The notes: generated from the letters alone by a model not told the origin. Shown: positions 22,872-35,984, counted from the stretch's first letter. The stretch: 64,000 bases of DNA from Mesostigma viride (GCA_009746045.1 RPFO01000086.1:62001-126000), one strand, 5' to 3'. Numbers and translations: made by a program.

Positions 22872-23038
22872 AAAACGTCGTAGTGTGGGGGCCGATATCT
22901 ATCGTACCGCTAATGCCTACTGCAGTACCGAATCTCGCCTTAACGATATTCCAACCGGGCATATTTTCCCTTCTGGCACTTTCGTTTGGCCTTCTGGTAT
23001 CAATTCCTTCCGGTATTCGGAAATACCCGTGTCACCAC

Positions 23039-23070
23039 AGGGATTCGAACCCCCGACTTACGAGGTCTTA
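23039..23070 (-). other. tRNA-like T-arm / Pol III B-box match (repeated at 23,249-23,280)
   Basis: On the minus strand the sequence GTCGGGGGTTCGAATCCC contains GGTTCGAATCC, an exact match to the RNA polymerase III B-box consensus and the tRNA T-arm. The rest does not fold into a complete tRNA, because sequence that should form the anticodon arm abuts the MITE end. It is a tRNA or SINE fragment, not a functional tRNA gene. Confidence 0.5.
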
Positions 23071-23279
23071 GTTATTATAAATAGTGACGGAACCTTTTTG
23101 CCACTTGGCAATTAGGTCCGTCACTATTTATCCGGCGAAAACCACTCGCCGGTATCTATTCCGCGTTAAGTTCACGTACCTTCTGGCACTTTCGTTTGGC
23201 CTTCTGGTATCAATTCCTTCCGGTATTCGGAAATACCCGTGTCACCACAGGGATTCGAACCCCCGACTTACGAGGTCTT

Positions 23280-23494
23280 AGTTATTATAAATAGTGACGG
23301 AACCTTTTTGCCACTTGGCAATTAGGTCCGTCACTATTTATCCGGCGAAAACCACTCGCCGGTATCTATTCCGCGTTAAGTTCACGTACTGAACGTGGCG
23401 CGGAATAGATACCGGCGAGTGGTTTTCGCCGGATAAATAGTGACGGACCTAATTGCCAAGTGGCAAAAAGGTTCCGTCACTATTTATAATAACT
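23280..23494. mobile_element. Foldback MITE, right copy
   Basis: A 215-bp palindrome matching the left MITE with small differences (centre TTCACGTACTGAACG; one fewer G in each arm). Its outer end ATAATAACT abuts the ACATG duplication. Confidence 0.9.
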
Positions 23495-26305
23495 ACATGG
23501 TGTCATCATGGCTTGTCTACGTACATGGTTGGCATTTATGTAATTAATTATGAGGATTCAGGCTCCCATGGTGTCTCCATGGCTGGCCTACGTACATGGT
23601 TGGCATTTATGTAATTCATGAGGAGGATTTAGGCTCCCATGGTGTCATCATGGCTGGCCTACGTACATGGATGGCATGTACTTTTTTAATGATGAGGATT
23701 CAGGCTCCCATGGTGTCATCATGGCCCGTCTACGTACATGGTTGGCATTTATGTAATTAATGATGAGGATTTAGGCTCCCATGGTGTAATCATGGCTTGT
23801 CTACGTACATGGATGTCAAGGCATAGTAAATGATGAGGATTCAGGCTCCCATGGTGTCATCATGGCTTGTCTACGTACATGGTTGGCATTTATGTAACCT
23901 GAATCCTCTCATAAAAAAAATGAAGAGGATTCAGGCTCCATTGGTGTCATCATGGCTGGCCTACGTACATGGATGTCAAGGAATAGTAAATGATGAGGAT
24001 TCAGGCTCCCATGGTGTCATCATGGCTTGTCTACGTACATGGTTGGCATTTATGTAATTAATGAGGAGGATTCAGGCTCCCATGGTGTCTCCATGGCTGG
24101 CCTACGTACATGGATGGCATTTATGTATTTAATGATGAGGATTCAGGCTCCCATGGTGTCATCATGGCTTGTCTACCTACATGGTTGGCATTTATGTAAC
24201 CTGAATCCTCTCATTAAAAAAATGAAGAGGATTCAGGCTCCATTGGTGTCATCATGGCTGGCCTACGTACATGGATGTCAAGGAATAGTAAATGATGAGG
24301 ATTCAGGCTCCCATGGTGTCATCATGGCTTGTCTACGTACATGGTTGGCATTTATGTAATTAATGAGGAGGATTCAGGCTCCCATGGTGTCTCCATGGCT
24401 GGCCTACGTACATGGATGGCATTTATGTAATTAATGAGGAGGATTTAGGCTCCCATGGTGTCATCATCGCCCGTCTACGTACATGGATGGCATTTATGTA
24501 ATTAATGATGAGGATTCAGGCTCCCATGGTGTCATCATGGCCCGTCTACGTACATGGATGTCAAGGAATAGTAAATGATGAGGATTCAGGCTCCCATGGT
24601 GTCTCCATGGCCCGTCTACGTACATGAATGGCAAGTATGTAATTAATGATGAGGATTCAGGCTCCCATGGTGTCATCATGGCCCGTCTACGTACATGGAT
24701 GTCATTTATGTAATTAATGATGAGGATTCAGGCTCCCATGGTGTCATCATGGCCCGTCTTCGTACATGGATGTCAAAGAAAAAAAAAATGATGAGGATTC
24801 AGGCTCCCATGGTGTCATCATGGCTTGTCTACGTACATGGATGGCATGTATGTAATTAATGAGGAGGATTCAGGCTCCCATGGTGTCTCCATGGCTGGCC
24901 TACGTACATGGATGTCAAGGAATAGTAAATCATGAGGATTCAGGCTCCCATGGTGTCATCATGGCCCGTCCACGTACATGGATGTCAAGGAATAGTAAAT
25001 GATGAGGATTCAGGCTCCCATGGTGTCATCATGGCCTGTCTACGTACATGGATGGCATGTATGTAATTAATGATGAGGATTCAGGCTCCATTGGTGTCAT
25101 CATGGCTGGCCTACGTATGTACATGGATGTCAAAGAAAAAAAAATGATGAGGATTCAGGCTCCCATGGTGTCATCATGGCCCGTCTACGTACATGGATGT
25201 CAAGGAATAGTAAATGATGAGGATTCAGGCTCCCATGGTGTCATCATGGCCTGTCTACGTACATGGATGGCATGTATGTATTTAATGATGAGGATTCAGG
25301 CTCCCATGGTGTCATCATGGCTGGCCTACGTACATGGATGTCTCAGAAAAAAAATGATGAGGATTCAGGCTCCCATGGTGTCATCATGGCTGGCCTACGT
25401 ACATGGATGTCAAAGAAAAAAAAATGATGAGGATTCAGGCTCCCGTGGTGTCATTATGGCCCGTCTACGTGTTGTTGGCATGTATGAAATTAATGATGAG
25501 TATTCAGGATCCCATAGTGTCATCATGGCTGGCCTACGTACATGGTTGGCATTTATGTAATTAATGATGAGGATTCAGGCTCCCATGGTGTCATCATTGC
25601 CCGTGTATGTACATGGTTGGCATTTATGTAATTAATGATGAGGATTCAGGCTCCCATGGTGTCATCATGGCTTGTCTACGTACATGGGTGGCATTTATGT
25701 ATTTAATGATGAGGATTCAGGCTCCCATGGGGTCATCATGGCCCGTCTACGTACATGGATGGCATGTACATGTAATTAATGATGAGGATTCAGGCTCCAT
25801 TGGTGTCATCATGGCTGGCCTACGTATGTACATGGATGTCAAAGAAAACAAAATGATGAGGATTCAGGCTCCCATGGTGTCATCATGGCCCGTCTACGTA
25901 CATGGATGTCAAGGAATAGTAAATGATGAGGATTCAGGCTCCCATGGTGTCATCATGGCCTGTCTACGTACATGGATGGCATGTATGTATTTAATGATGA
26001 GGATTCAGGCTCCCATGGTGTCATCATGGCCCGTCTACGTACATGGATGTCAAGGAATAGTAAATGATGAGGATTCAGGCTCCCATGGTGTCATCATGGC
26101 CTGTCTACGTACATGGATGGCATGTATGTATTTAATGATGAGGATTCAGGCTCCCATGGTGTCATCATGGCCCGTCTTCGTACATGGATGTCTCAGAAAA
26201 AAAATGATGAGGATTCAGGCTCCCATGGTGTCATCATGGCTTGTCTACGTACATGGATGGCATGTATGTAATTAATGAGGAGGATTCAGGCTCCCATGGT
26301 GTCTC
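23495..26305 (+). repeat. 70-bp minisatellite array, forward orientation (before and into copy B)
   Basis: About 40 units. The first part repeats the block near 19,935-20,400. From 24,540 the sequence is collinear with position 1 onward of the window, marking the visible start of copy B. It ends at the GTCTC target duplication of the LTR element. Confidence 0.95.
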
Positions 26306-29300
26306 TGTTGCATTTGCACTGAACCAAGGTGATCGGAGGAAATTGATCTTGGTTATTAAATAACGCTTAAAAGACAAGCATTAAATCACAAATGCCGACG
26401 CCCACATTTCACGTCTTTTATGGTGAAAAACGTGTGAAAATAAGGCATGAGCGTGAGTTGCCAAGGAGCAGTGCCTAGGCTAAATGCTACGCCGCCCAAA
26501 GGACAGGTCACGACACAAACAGATCACAGCCGTACGATACGTGGCGGCGCGTTCTAGGTGGTCGGATGCATTCAAGCACACATGTGCATGCATACATGCA
26601 CAAAGGACTGAAAAGTTGCGCCGCGTCTGATACTCTACCATTCTTATGATTTCTTTCTCAGACATGCGCCACAAGCTCGGACTTAGACAAAATCACTCAC
26701 ATAGGTGAAAAACCAGAAACAGTACCAACGTCCCTAAGATCTGCGCGAAGCGCGGATCCTGCTGCATAACGTACGGTGGCAGCATAAGCAATCCAAGATG
26801 TACCGTCGGTGCCACACCAGCACCGGTACAATATTTTGTAGCACTCCACATATAGTCCGGACCCAAAAACAATTACAACGGGTCTCAAAAGTATGATCCG
26901 TACAGTATCTCGGACCTGAAACGCAGCACTAAAAATCCGTAACACGAATTAAATAGTCTGGATAAGTACAGTTGTGTCGTCCCACTAATTAGGCTAACTC
27001 ACAGCCAAAAACTAGTGCCGAGACTGCCTTGGCCCACTACGGCTGACACCCCCCTTAGTGGGACAAGCTGGAAACAATGACTCGAAAAAGTATGGTGGCC
27101 AGGGCGCCCCTGGAGCAACGCACCACTGAACAAAAAATACTACAGTTGGTCAGCGGGAGCCTCCACGCCAGTGTGGAAAACAAAACCAGGGGGCACCTCC
27201 AGTGCCTCCTGCGGATCAGGAGTGGACGTCAAGTTGGCCTGCGTCTTGGCTTCTCCGTCCCTTCCCCCCTTGCGGAGATGAGGGTGCTTCTTGAAACAGT
27301 TTGCCACCTTGTGGCCAGGCTTACCACAGTGGTGACATTTCCCCCGCCGATCATCCACCCCCATGGTGGCGAAAACCCCCAGGATCCCCGTGGGGTCAGT
27401 GGCAGCAGAGCTGCTGCCCCCCTTGGCGGCTCTGAGAACAGCCGCTTGTGCATTCAGGCTGTCCTCCACCCTCAGTACTCGAGCCTTGTAATCGGCCCAG
27501 GACATCTCGTGCACCTTGATGTCCTGTCCAGCCATCACAGCTCGGATACTAGCCGGCATCACGTCGTGAGTAGACAGAACAAGGTCCAGGTCAGCGAACT
27601 TGCCTCCCAGGGACTCATACTCGTCGCGCGTGTACTCCCTGGCCACAAGGACTGGCCGGAGAGATTTCTCCGTGACAGGATCCCTGGATGTCAGCTTCTG
27701 CCGCAGCTCCATGCGATACGTCTCCGTAGTCTTGTCCTTGCCGTAGCGGTCTGTAAGAATGGCCCACGCCTCCTGAGAGGTGTCCGCCCGCTTGATGAGT
27801 AACAGAGCGGAACCATCCAGAAACGTGCTCATGGCAGACAACACCGCTGCATCCTTCTTTGCATCAGTGACATCGCCAGTCAAAACCCCCTGCAACTCAT
27901 GCGCCTTCAAGAGACGCTGAAACCTGATAACAGTTGTGTCCCACTTCCCCACGTCTGATCCATCAAAAGTGGGAATGTTCTTGGCATTGGAAATAACAGA
28001 TTGTGTATTAGTCATATTCCCAGACATTTTCAAACCTACTCAGGATGGTCACACCAATCACTGTCACTCCTCACCAGTAGGACGAACTGTAGGATTCTCA
28101 GGAACTATTGCGGACTCCTCAGGGATGAGCTGGTCTAAAAATTCCGCCAAACGGCGCAGAGTTCGAGGGGTGCACACGATCTCCCAATTAAAACTGGTGC
28201 CCCTATACTGTACTTCCACAGATGCTCTGTTCGGAGAAGGGGACACCCCCTGATGGCCGGTGTTGTAATCAGGATCCGGAATGACAATAGGATCTCCAGC
28301 AGATCTGGGACACCACAGAGCAGTGGTCAAATCCCTTTGCATAGACAAGTTTCTCCCCACTGAAAAAATGTTGCAGAAAAACCAGATTTTTACTGCCCAG
28401 GAAGAACAGAAAAAACGTTTTCTCCAAAGGAAAACGTCTCCACAGGAAAGATTCTTCAAGAATAAAGACAACCTTCCCAATACTCAAGTGGCCCTTATGC
28501 CAAGGGTCTTACACTTTCAACAGAACAATGCAGTTCCCTCAAGAAGAACACCTCCCACAAATTGGGTGGCCCGATTTCAACAAGAAGAAGCGAAAGAGGC
28601 GCATCCAAAGACTGCAATGTAGATGTGGGGCGTCCCCCTCACAGTCTTGGACAAGGTGAAGTGTATGAAGTTTGGCTTCACCAGATTTTGCCTGTCACTT
28701 TCTGACTCGATACCATGTTGCATTTGCACTGAACCAAGGTGATCGGAGGAAATTGATCTTGGTTATTAAATAACGCTTAAAAGACAAGCATTAAATCACA
28801 AATGCCGACGCCCACATTTCACGTCTTTTATGGTGAAAAACGTGTGAAAATAAGGCATGAGCGTGAGTTGCCAAGGAGCAGTGCCTAGGCTAAATGCTAC
28901 GCCGCCCAAAGGACAGGTCACGACACAAACAGATCACAGCCGTACGATACGTGGCGGCGCGTTCTAGGTGGTCGGATGCATTCAAGCACACATGTGCATG
29001 CATACATGCACAAAGGACTGAAAAGTTGCGCCGCGTCTGATACTCTACCATTCTTATGATTTCTTTCTCAGACATGCGCCACAAGCTCGGACTTAGACAA
29101 AATCACTCACACAGGTGAAAAACCAGAAACAGTACCAACGTCCCTAAGATCTGCGCGAAGCGCGGATCCTGCTGCATAACGTACGGTGGCAGCATAAGCA
29201 ATCCAAGATGTACCGTCGGTGCCACACCAGCACCGGTACAATATTTTGTAGCACTCCACATATAGTCCGGACCCAAAAACAATTACAACGGGTCTCAAAA

Positions 29301-29458
29301 GTATGATCCGTACAGTATCTCGGACCTGAAACGCAGCACTAAAAATCCGTAACACGAATTAAATAGTCTGGATAAGTACAGTTGTGTCGTCCCACTAATT
29401 AGGCTAACTCACAGCCAAAAACTAGTGCCGAGACTGCCTTGGCCCACTACGGCTGACA
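26306..29458 (-). mobile_element. Gag-only Copia-like LTR retrotransposon, copy B
   Basis: Same element, orientation, GTCTC duplication and flanks as 1,767-4,919. The LTRs are 26,306-27,048 and 28,716-29,458, and differ by about one base (ATAGGTG against ACAGGTG near 29,111). Sharing of the insertion site shows it was duplicated with the segment rather than inserted independently. Confidence 0.93.
27140..28033 (-). CDS. gag: Copia-type Gag polyprotein, copy B
   Basis: A 297-residue Gag identical to that at 2,601-3,494, with the CCHC knuckle CHHCGKPGHKVANC at about residues 233-246. No pol region follows, so particles would be supplied with protease and reverse transcriptase by another Copia element. 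The leader ORF at 28,064-28,480 is also kept. Primer site and purine tract are conserved at about 28,704-28,715 and 27,049-27,058. Confidence 0.88.
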   Translation of the reverse strand: MKMSGNMTNTQSVISNAKNIPTFDGSDVGKWDTTVIRFQRLLKAHELQGVLTGDVTDAKKDAAVLSAMSTFLDGSALLLIKRADTSQEAWAILTDRYGKDKTTETYRMELRQKLTSRDPVTEKSLRPVLVAREYTRDEYESLGGKFADLDLVLSTHDVMPASIRAVMAGQDIKVHEMSWADYKARVLRVEDSLNAQAAVLRAAKGGSSSAATDPTGILGVFATMGVDDRRGKCHHCGKPGHKVANCFKKHPHLRKGGRDGEAKTQANLTSTPDPQEALEVPPGFVFHTGVEAPADQL

Positions 29459-29640
29459 GTCTCCATGGCTGGCCTACGTACATGGATGTCAAGGAATAGT
29501 AAATCATGAGGATTCAGGCTCCCATGGTGTCATCATGGCCCGTCCACGTACATGGATGTCAAGGAATAGTAAATGATGAGGATTCAGGCTCCCATGGTGT
29601 CATCATGGCCTGTCTACGTACATGGATGGCATGTATGTAA
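29459..29640 (+). repeat. Minisatellite remnant, copy B
   Basis: Counterpart of 4,920-5,101: about 2.5 units between the LTR element and the TIR element. Confidence 0.93.
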
Positions 29641-31401
29641 TGTCCAAAAACCAAATGTCCTCATTTGAGGACATAGTCCTCGTTTGAGACGGGGGGGGTC
29701 AGGGGCGTGGTTTTGGCGCCAAATTTGGTCCTAGGGTCACTTGGTGGGTTTTGGCGCGAAACTGGGATAGGTACTGAGCGCGCCAAGCCCCTGGGGTCGA
29801 CAGGGGTCGACCGTACCTGGAAAGTATGAGGCGACGAAAAGTACCTACAACAGCAAGAACATCGCAATGCAATCGAGTGTTTTGTCGAGTGGCGGCTATG
29901 GGGTCGTGCCAGTTCCGAGGCTTGCCTGAATGTTATAGGGCATTATTTTGCCCCGGACGAAGACAGCATTTTAGATCGTCATCTAGTGATTTCGAAGATG
30001 CTATTCTTCACGTGCAGGTGCTTTGTATATGTCGAAAATTTTGTTCATGAACGGATTTTGGCATTGTTGAAGAAAATCTGAGAGCTACGTAGATCGCATG
30101 ATAGGTCAGTTCGCAGATCGGTTTTACAATATCTTTTTCCGCCCAGGCGCTGCGGATATCGCGAGTATGGGTTATGGTACGCTTCTGGGCTTACATATGG
30201 GTGACATGGGGAGAAGAGGGACCTGGGCAGTTGCATGCGTCAAAGAGTCTCTATTTTTTCGTCGTGATGTCGCAGTCGCGCCTGGCGAAAACCAGGGCGA
30301 GCGCGAGCCATATTTTTCTTTTGCCGCAAGGCTGGGTGCTTCCCACGCGTCACCGTCCTTTAATATATATTTCTTGAGCTGGCCCGCGCAGCTGGCGGCA
30401 TGGGCGCACGTCAAGAACAAGGTTCCGACTGTCATTCTCAACCGCATCGTTCTAAGTAAGCGTGTTAAGCGGATTGTAACCTGTAACTCCCGCAGACGTG
30501 ATAATTCCGGTTGCTTTCAATGCCCAACTTCGTGGTTTTGATTACGTTTATGTCCGGGGAATAACGGAAGTTTGCTGGGCAGTACTTTCTTTTCCCGTTG
30601 CGTCACTGAAAAGGTAAACGGCCTTGCGTTATCAAAACAGCAGCAAGTATAAGTCGCTGTGCTTAATTGCGATGTGGTAGTTTGATTCAACACATATACA
30701 GCCTTGTTGCTGAGAAGTTTTTCAAGGCTTGCTGGTATGTTGCCCATATGTTTCTAATGCTTCAACTCATGTCCAAGTGATCAAGACTGGCTTGGAAACT
30801 TGAGCTTGTCATGTTTACATTGTGCTTGTGTTACAACTTGTGCCTCTTTGCAGTATATGTTTCATATATAACGTAAGGGTTCAGCATCATGGTTTAGCAC
30901 CGTGGTGGCAGCCGAGCCTCTACTAACGATCATGGACCTAACCTTGGCAAGTATTTGCTTCATATTTCACTCTTTGGACTGATCTAGCTTTACACCTGCT
31001 GTTGGGCCTGCACCATGGTCCCTGGCTGCCATTTACATTTTGTGCCCCCCCCGGCAGGCTGCAGGGTCTAGGACTGCGAGGGTGTAACATAGACATGCTG
31101 TGGGCACCCTGGGTGCATTTTCAGGACCAGCCATGACCTGGCCATGCCTTCTTTCTTGGCATATTGTTGACTTGAGTGCTATTTGGTCACTCGCGTAGCG
31201 ACCCCCCTGCATTCATAAATTGTAAACAATTATACAATGATCATATTTCATGGATGTTAAGCATTGCAACTCTTGAACATATCATAAATGAACATGGTTC
31301 CATACCGTACCCATGGATTTGTTGACATGTGTGAGTTATTACAAATGGTCTCCATGCTTAAAAATGTCCTCATTTGAGGACATTTTCTTGGTGATTAGAC
31401 A
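29641..31401. mobile_element. 1.76-kb non-autonomous TIR element, copy B
   Basis: Same insertion as 5,102-6,861, with the GTAA flanks, TGTC...GACA ends and subterminal 20-bp palindromes. It is one base longer because of an extra G near 29,825. This indel shifts the ORF that begins at 5,168 in copy A, further evidence against that frame being coding. Confidence 0.8.
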
Positions 31402-32811
31402 GTAATTAATGATGAGGATTCAGGCTCCATTGGTGTCATCATGGCTGGCCTACGTATGTACATGGATGTCAAAGAAAAAAAAAATGATGAGGATTCAGGC
31501 TCCCATGGTGTCATCATGGCCCGTCTACGTACATGGATGTCAAGGAATAGTAAATGATGAGGATTCAGGCTCCCATGGTGTCATCATGGCCTGTCTACGT
31601 ACATGGATGGCATGTATGTATTTAATGATGAGGATTCAGGCTCCCATGGTGTCATCATGGCTGGCCTACGTACATGGATGTCTCAGAAAAAAAATGATGA
31701 GGATTCAGGCTCCCATGGTGTCATCATGGCTGGCCTACGTACATGGATGTCAAAGAAAAAAAAATGATGAGGATTTAGGCTCCCGTGGTGTCATTATGGC
31801 CCGTCTACGTGTTGTTGGCATGTATGAAATTAATGATGAGTATTCAGGATCCCATAGTGTCATCATGGCTGGCCTACGTACATGGTTGGCATTTATGTAA
31901 TTAATGATGAGGATTCAGGCTCCCATGGTGTCATCATTGCCCGTGTATGTACATGGTTGGCATTTATGTAATTAATGATGAGGATTCAGGCTCCATTGGT
32001 GTCATCATGGCCCGTCTACGTACATGGGTGGCATTTATGTATTTAATGATGAGGATTCAGGCTCCCATGGGGTCATCATGGCCCGTCTACGTACATGGAT
32101 GGCATGTACATGTAATTAATGATGAGGATTCAGGCTCCATTGGTGTCATCATGGCTGGCCTACGTATGTACATGGATGTCAAAGAAAACAAAATGATGAG
32201 GATTCAGGCTCCCATGGTGTCATCATGGCCCGTCTACGTACATGGATGTCAAGGAATAGTAAATGATGAGGATTCAGGCTCCCATGGTGTCATCATGGCC
32301 TGTCTACGTACATGGATGGCATGTATGTATTTAATGATGAGGATTCAGGCTCCCATGGTGTCATCATGGCTGGCCTACGTACATGGATGTCTCAGAAAAA
32401 AAATGATGAGGATTCAGGCTCCCATGGTGTCATCATGGCTGGCCTACGTACATGGATGTCAAAGAAAAAAAAATGATGAGGATTCAGGCTCCCGTGGTGT
32501 CATTATGGCCCGTCTACGTGTTGTTGGCATGTATGAAATTAATGATGAGGATTCAGGCTCCCATAGTGTCATCATGGCTGGCCTACGTACATGGTTGGCA
32601 TTTATGTAATTAATGATGAGGATTCAGGCTCCCATGGTGTCATCATGGCCCGTGTATGTACATGGTTGGCATTTATGTAATTAATGATGAGGATTCAGGC
32701 TCCATGTATTGGTGTCATCATGGCCCGTCTACGTACATGGGTGGCATTTATGTATTTAATGATGAGGATTTAGGCTCCCATGGGGTCATCATGGCTTGTC
32801 TACGTACATGG
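31402..32811 (+). repeat. Minisatellite block, copy B, uninterrupted
   Basis: About 20 units continuing past 31,813, where copy A carries the 1,568-bp insertion. It ends at the same boundary as copy A (TACGTACATGG). Confidence 0.95.
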
Positions 32812-33085
32812 AGTCATATTGATTCATGGAACAATGAGATACCATTCTTAATTGAAAATTGTTCTTGATACTTTCACATGCATGCCCGGAATCGTGAATT
32901 TGTGCGGGTTTCCATGATGACAATCCTCATTGAATTCTTGAGCACACAATATTGAGCAATTTAGGGGCACTTCGGCAATGTTGACCATTTTCATTCATGA
33001 TAAAATTAACATTTAATGCAATAAATACATATTCCACTCATTTTAATAAACCATGCAAAAACTTTACAAGCACGCTCAAGCTAGG
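32812..33085. other. AT-rich spacer, no gene seen, copy B
   Basis: Counterpart of 9,831-10,104. No feature recognised. Confidence 0.6.
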
Positions 33086-33580
33086 GGTGGGCTGGCATGC
33101 ACGCGTGGGTGTGAGTGTGGGCTAGCATGCATGCGTGGGTGTGGGGGGGGGCTAGCATGCATGCGTGGGTGTGTGGGGGGCTGGCATGCATGCGTGGGTG
33201 TGGGGGGGGGCTAGCATGCATGCGTAAGTGTGGGGGGGGCTGGCATGCATGCGTGGGTGTGTATGGGGGCTGGCATGCATGCGTGGGTGTGTGTGTGGGG
33301 CTAGCATGCATGCGTGGGTGTGGGGGGGGCTGTCATGCATGCGTGGGTGTGTGGGGGGGCTGGCATGCATGCGTGGGTGTGTGGGGGGGCTAGCATGCAT
33401 GCGTGGGTGTGGGGGTGGGCTAGCATGCATGCGTGGGTGTGAGTGTGGGCTAGCATGCATGCGTGGGTGTGGGGGGGGCTAGCATGCATGCGTGGGTGTG
33501 GGGGGCCGGGGCCGGGGCTAGCATGCATGCGTGGGTGTGGGGGTGGGCTAGCATGCATGCGTGGGTGTGGGGGGGGCTAG
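33086..33580 (+). repeat. G-rich 29-bp minisatellite with palindromic core, copy B
   Basis: About 17 units with GCATGCATGC cores and G runs. The order of variant units (GTGTGTGTGG, GTGAGTGTGG) differs from copy A, showing turnover since the duplication. Confidence 0.93.
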
Positions 33581-35535
33581 CACGCCCCACCCCTCCATCG
33601 GCACAGCCAGCCTTGTGAGTCTACCCTTAACAACAAGGCTGGTAGGACGACACGCCTGAGCAGCATATGTCATGCCTATCTCAGGCTAATAATGTGTGAT
33701 TTTGTGCCAACAACCAAGTTGTTCCACCCAACAACACATTATAAACCCTCTTCCAAAATGCCCAACAAGCCGGACACGTGGAGGACCACACACGCAGTAT
33801 ATAAAGAGAAAATAAGCTGACTTTTTATCCAGCCAACCTGTGGCTAGCTGCTCTGGTTAGCATGACAAATGCTAACATTTACTCAGTGGGAAAGGTGAAG
33901 AGACCATTGGAACAGCCTACCTGACGCATGTGCCACCAAAGCATTGTGTCCCGCAAAATGCACACTGCCTCCTTTCTAACAAGCACGAGCCGCTCTCTTT
34001 AGGAGACAGGTGCCAGCTCGTCAGTGTCTGGGGAAAATGATGCCGCTGCTTAGGAAGACCGCGTGAATTTCCTCGAACACAACTGTCTATAAAGCAAAAG
34101 AAATTTCAGAGAAGCATGGAAATTAAAGCATTACACCTTCCCGACAGGTTGCGGGCCACGCGCTGCAGAAAGCCAGCCACGTCACAGACGATTAACTAGC
34201 TAAAAGACACCCAGGAATCCAGCGATGCAGCGCCAGGACCCGCAACTTTCTGGCTGCATCTGGCCGGAAAGAAGGCAAAAAGCTTACGCTCAACGAGCTA
34301 AGAAAGCAGGAAAACGCTAGCTTAAGACGTTTAACACAAGAACGTACCATAACGGGCATTTATTCGTGCCCAGGCGCACAAGAAAGTCCACCCTTTCATG
34401 GAGTGGTTGGGCAGTACGCATCGCGCAGGGCTAATGTTATCTTACCGCAAAATGACGGGAAAGGTAAAGATAGCAGCGGGAATTTTTACGGCTTTAGAAA
34501 CATCATTAAACTAGCTTTCCTTACGACCATCAAAACTGGCAACAATCGACAATCAACCCGGCAGGCATCCATTATACTTTATTCATCCCGACAGAAATTC
34601 AGGCCGGACCCCCCCTGCCGATGGCAAAGAAAAAAAGCCCGCGACATTATAGATCGCAACCATCCCGCCATAAATTAGAATCAGTAACTAATTTTCTCCA
34701 ACAATCGAGCATTTCTGCTTTCCGCGTGCCAGATTTGTCACGTTTCGTCTAAAGGCAGTCGCCATGGCCCCTACCGCAAGGGGTGCGCGCACCATGCCGA
34801 CATAGCTTTTGGGCCTCAATTTGCACCGAAATTTGGTCCGTACCGTCCAGCTCAGTCGGATTATGTATGTGGATCGGCCGTGTTGGTTGCATACGCAGGT
34901 ATATTAATTCTTGCATTCGCCCCGGACCTTCCCCAGGACAGGTCAGGATATAACAATAATTCTTGCATTCGCCCCCGCCCTTTCCTATGGCCTGGTCAGG
35001 TTTGGGCGCGACGCCACTAGCGCGGCGCCCGCGACAGAGTGGCCAGGCTCGAGCACGTTTTCTGGATCCCAAGCACCGGATTGGACACTGTCCGAGGACT
35101 GGACAGGAATTGGCTGACCAATCGGATGCTTGCTCGTCGTCTCCAAAAACATATATAAAGAGCCAAATCGCGCGAACTACGCAATGATCCTTTAAGCAGC
35201 GTTACTCTGCCGAAATGTCAACCTAGGCCGGTCAAGTGACGCCGAGGTGTTCACCGATAGTTCAGGTCAGCCACAGCGCGCCTTCGAATGTAGGCACGGT
35301 CGCATTTTTTTTTAGGAAATGTAGAATTGTTGTCGACCAGCTACCAACGCCCGACCGGACCCATACAACGGAAACATCAAGGCGATGTGATGTAGGTGTG
35401 TCTGATATCTCATTAATTTGCATCGTGAATATAATATATAATATAAATTATATAATATACTATAATTAATATATAATTTTAATTTTATGTTAATTTTAAT
35501 GTTATTTCATATAACATAATATAGCATAATATAAT
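33581..35535. other. Unassigned duplicated region and AT-rich tract, copy B
   Basis: Counterpart of 10,595-12,540, ending in the AT-rich tract at GCATAATATAAT where the YR element is inserted. No convincing gene was found. A small difference from copy A (ATTTGCATCG against ATGCATCG near 35,416) shifts the short ORF across it. Confidence 0.5.
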
Positions 35536-35913
35536 CGGGGTTCTCTGAACATAGTTTCTTTATAGTGATACGGAAGGGGAGCCGCTGATGCTAGGTGAAA
35601 TAGAGCTGGGTGATGTGATCGTAATAAGGTTGATTAGGCTTCCAGTGTACGAGTATTACGGAAGATATGGCCTAATTGTTGCGGCCCATACCTTGACGGT
35701 GTGCTGAGTACCTTGACGACGGATTTTTGCGTCTAGGTTCTCCTAGCAGATCTGTGATTGCGGACGGGTTTGCAACAGGCAATATCTGAAGTAAAACTTG
35801 ACGGCTAAAACTGTTTAGAGGCCGTTGCCGGATCTGGCCGTTGGTAGAGAGCCGTTGGCCTTGAAACACGATAAAAGCTTGCTCACCTAGCTCATGGCGG
35901 TCTCTTTTGTTTT
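35536..35913 (+). repeat. A1 split direct repeat of the 5.4-kb YR element
   Basis: A 378-bp repeat starting CGGGGTTCTCTGAACATAG. Its partner A2 is 40,378-40,755 and differs at one base (CTTCCAGTG against CTTCTAGTG). As the left end it probably carries the promoter. Confidence 0.95.
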
Positions 35914-35984
35914 AACGAAGGCGGCGACAGGGGTCAGGGGCAGCGTAGCTGACGCCCAGAATTCCTTTCTGCAAAGCGGCTGGG

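Larger units (their letters stand above)
22654..23494. mobile_element. Compound MITE with tRNA-like spacer
   Basis: An 841-bp insertion in the minisatellite flanked by a single ACATG duplication (22,649-22,653; 23,495-23,499). It consists of a full foldback MITE (22,654-22,871), about 198 bp of spacer, a half MITE (23,070-23,179), a repeat of the spacer's right half, and a second full MITE (23,280-23,494). The block 22,970-23,179 is duplicated in tandem as 23,180-23,389. One outer target duplication around the whole implies it moved as a unit. Confidence 0.85.

Noticed and set aside
22883-23281. Short ORFs repeating an ALSFGLLVSIPSGIRKYPC peptide
   Set aside because: They arise from the tandemly duplicated spacer of the compound MITE; the sequence is a tRNA-like fragment on the other strand, not a coding region.
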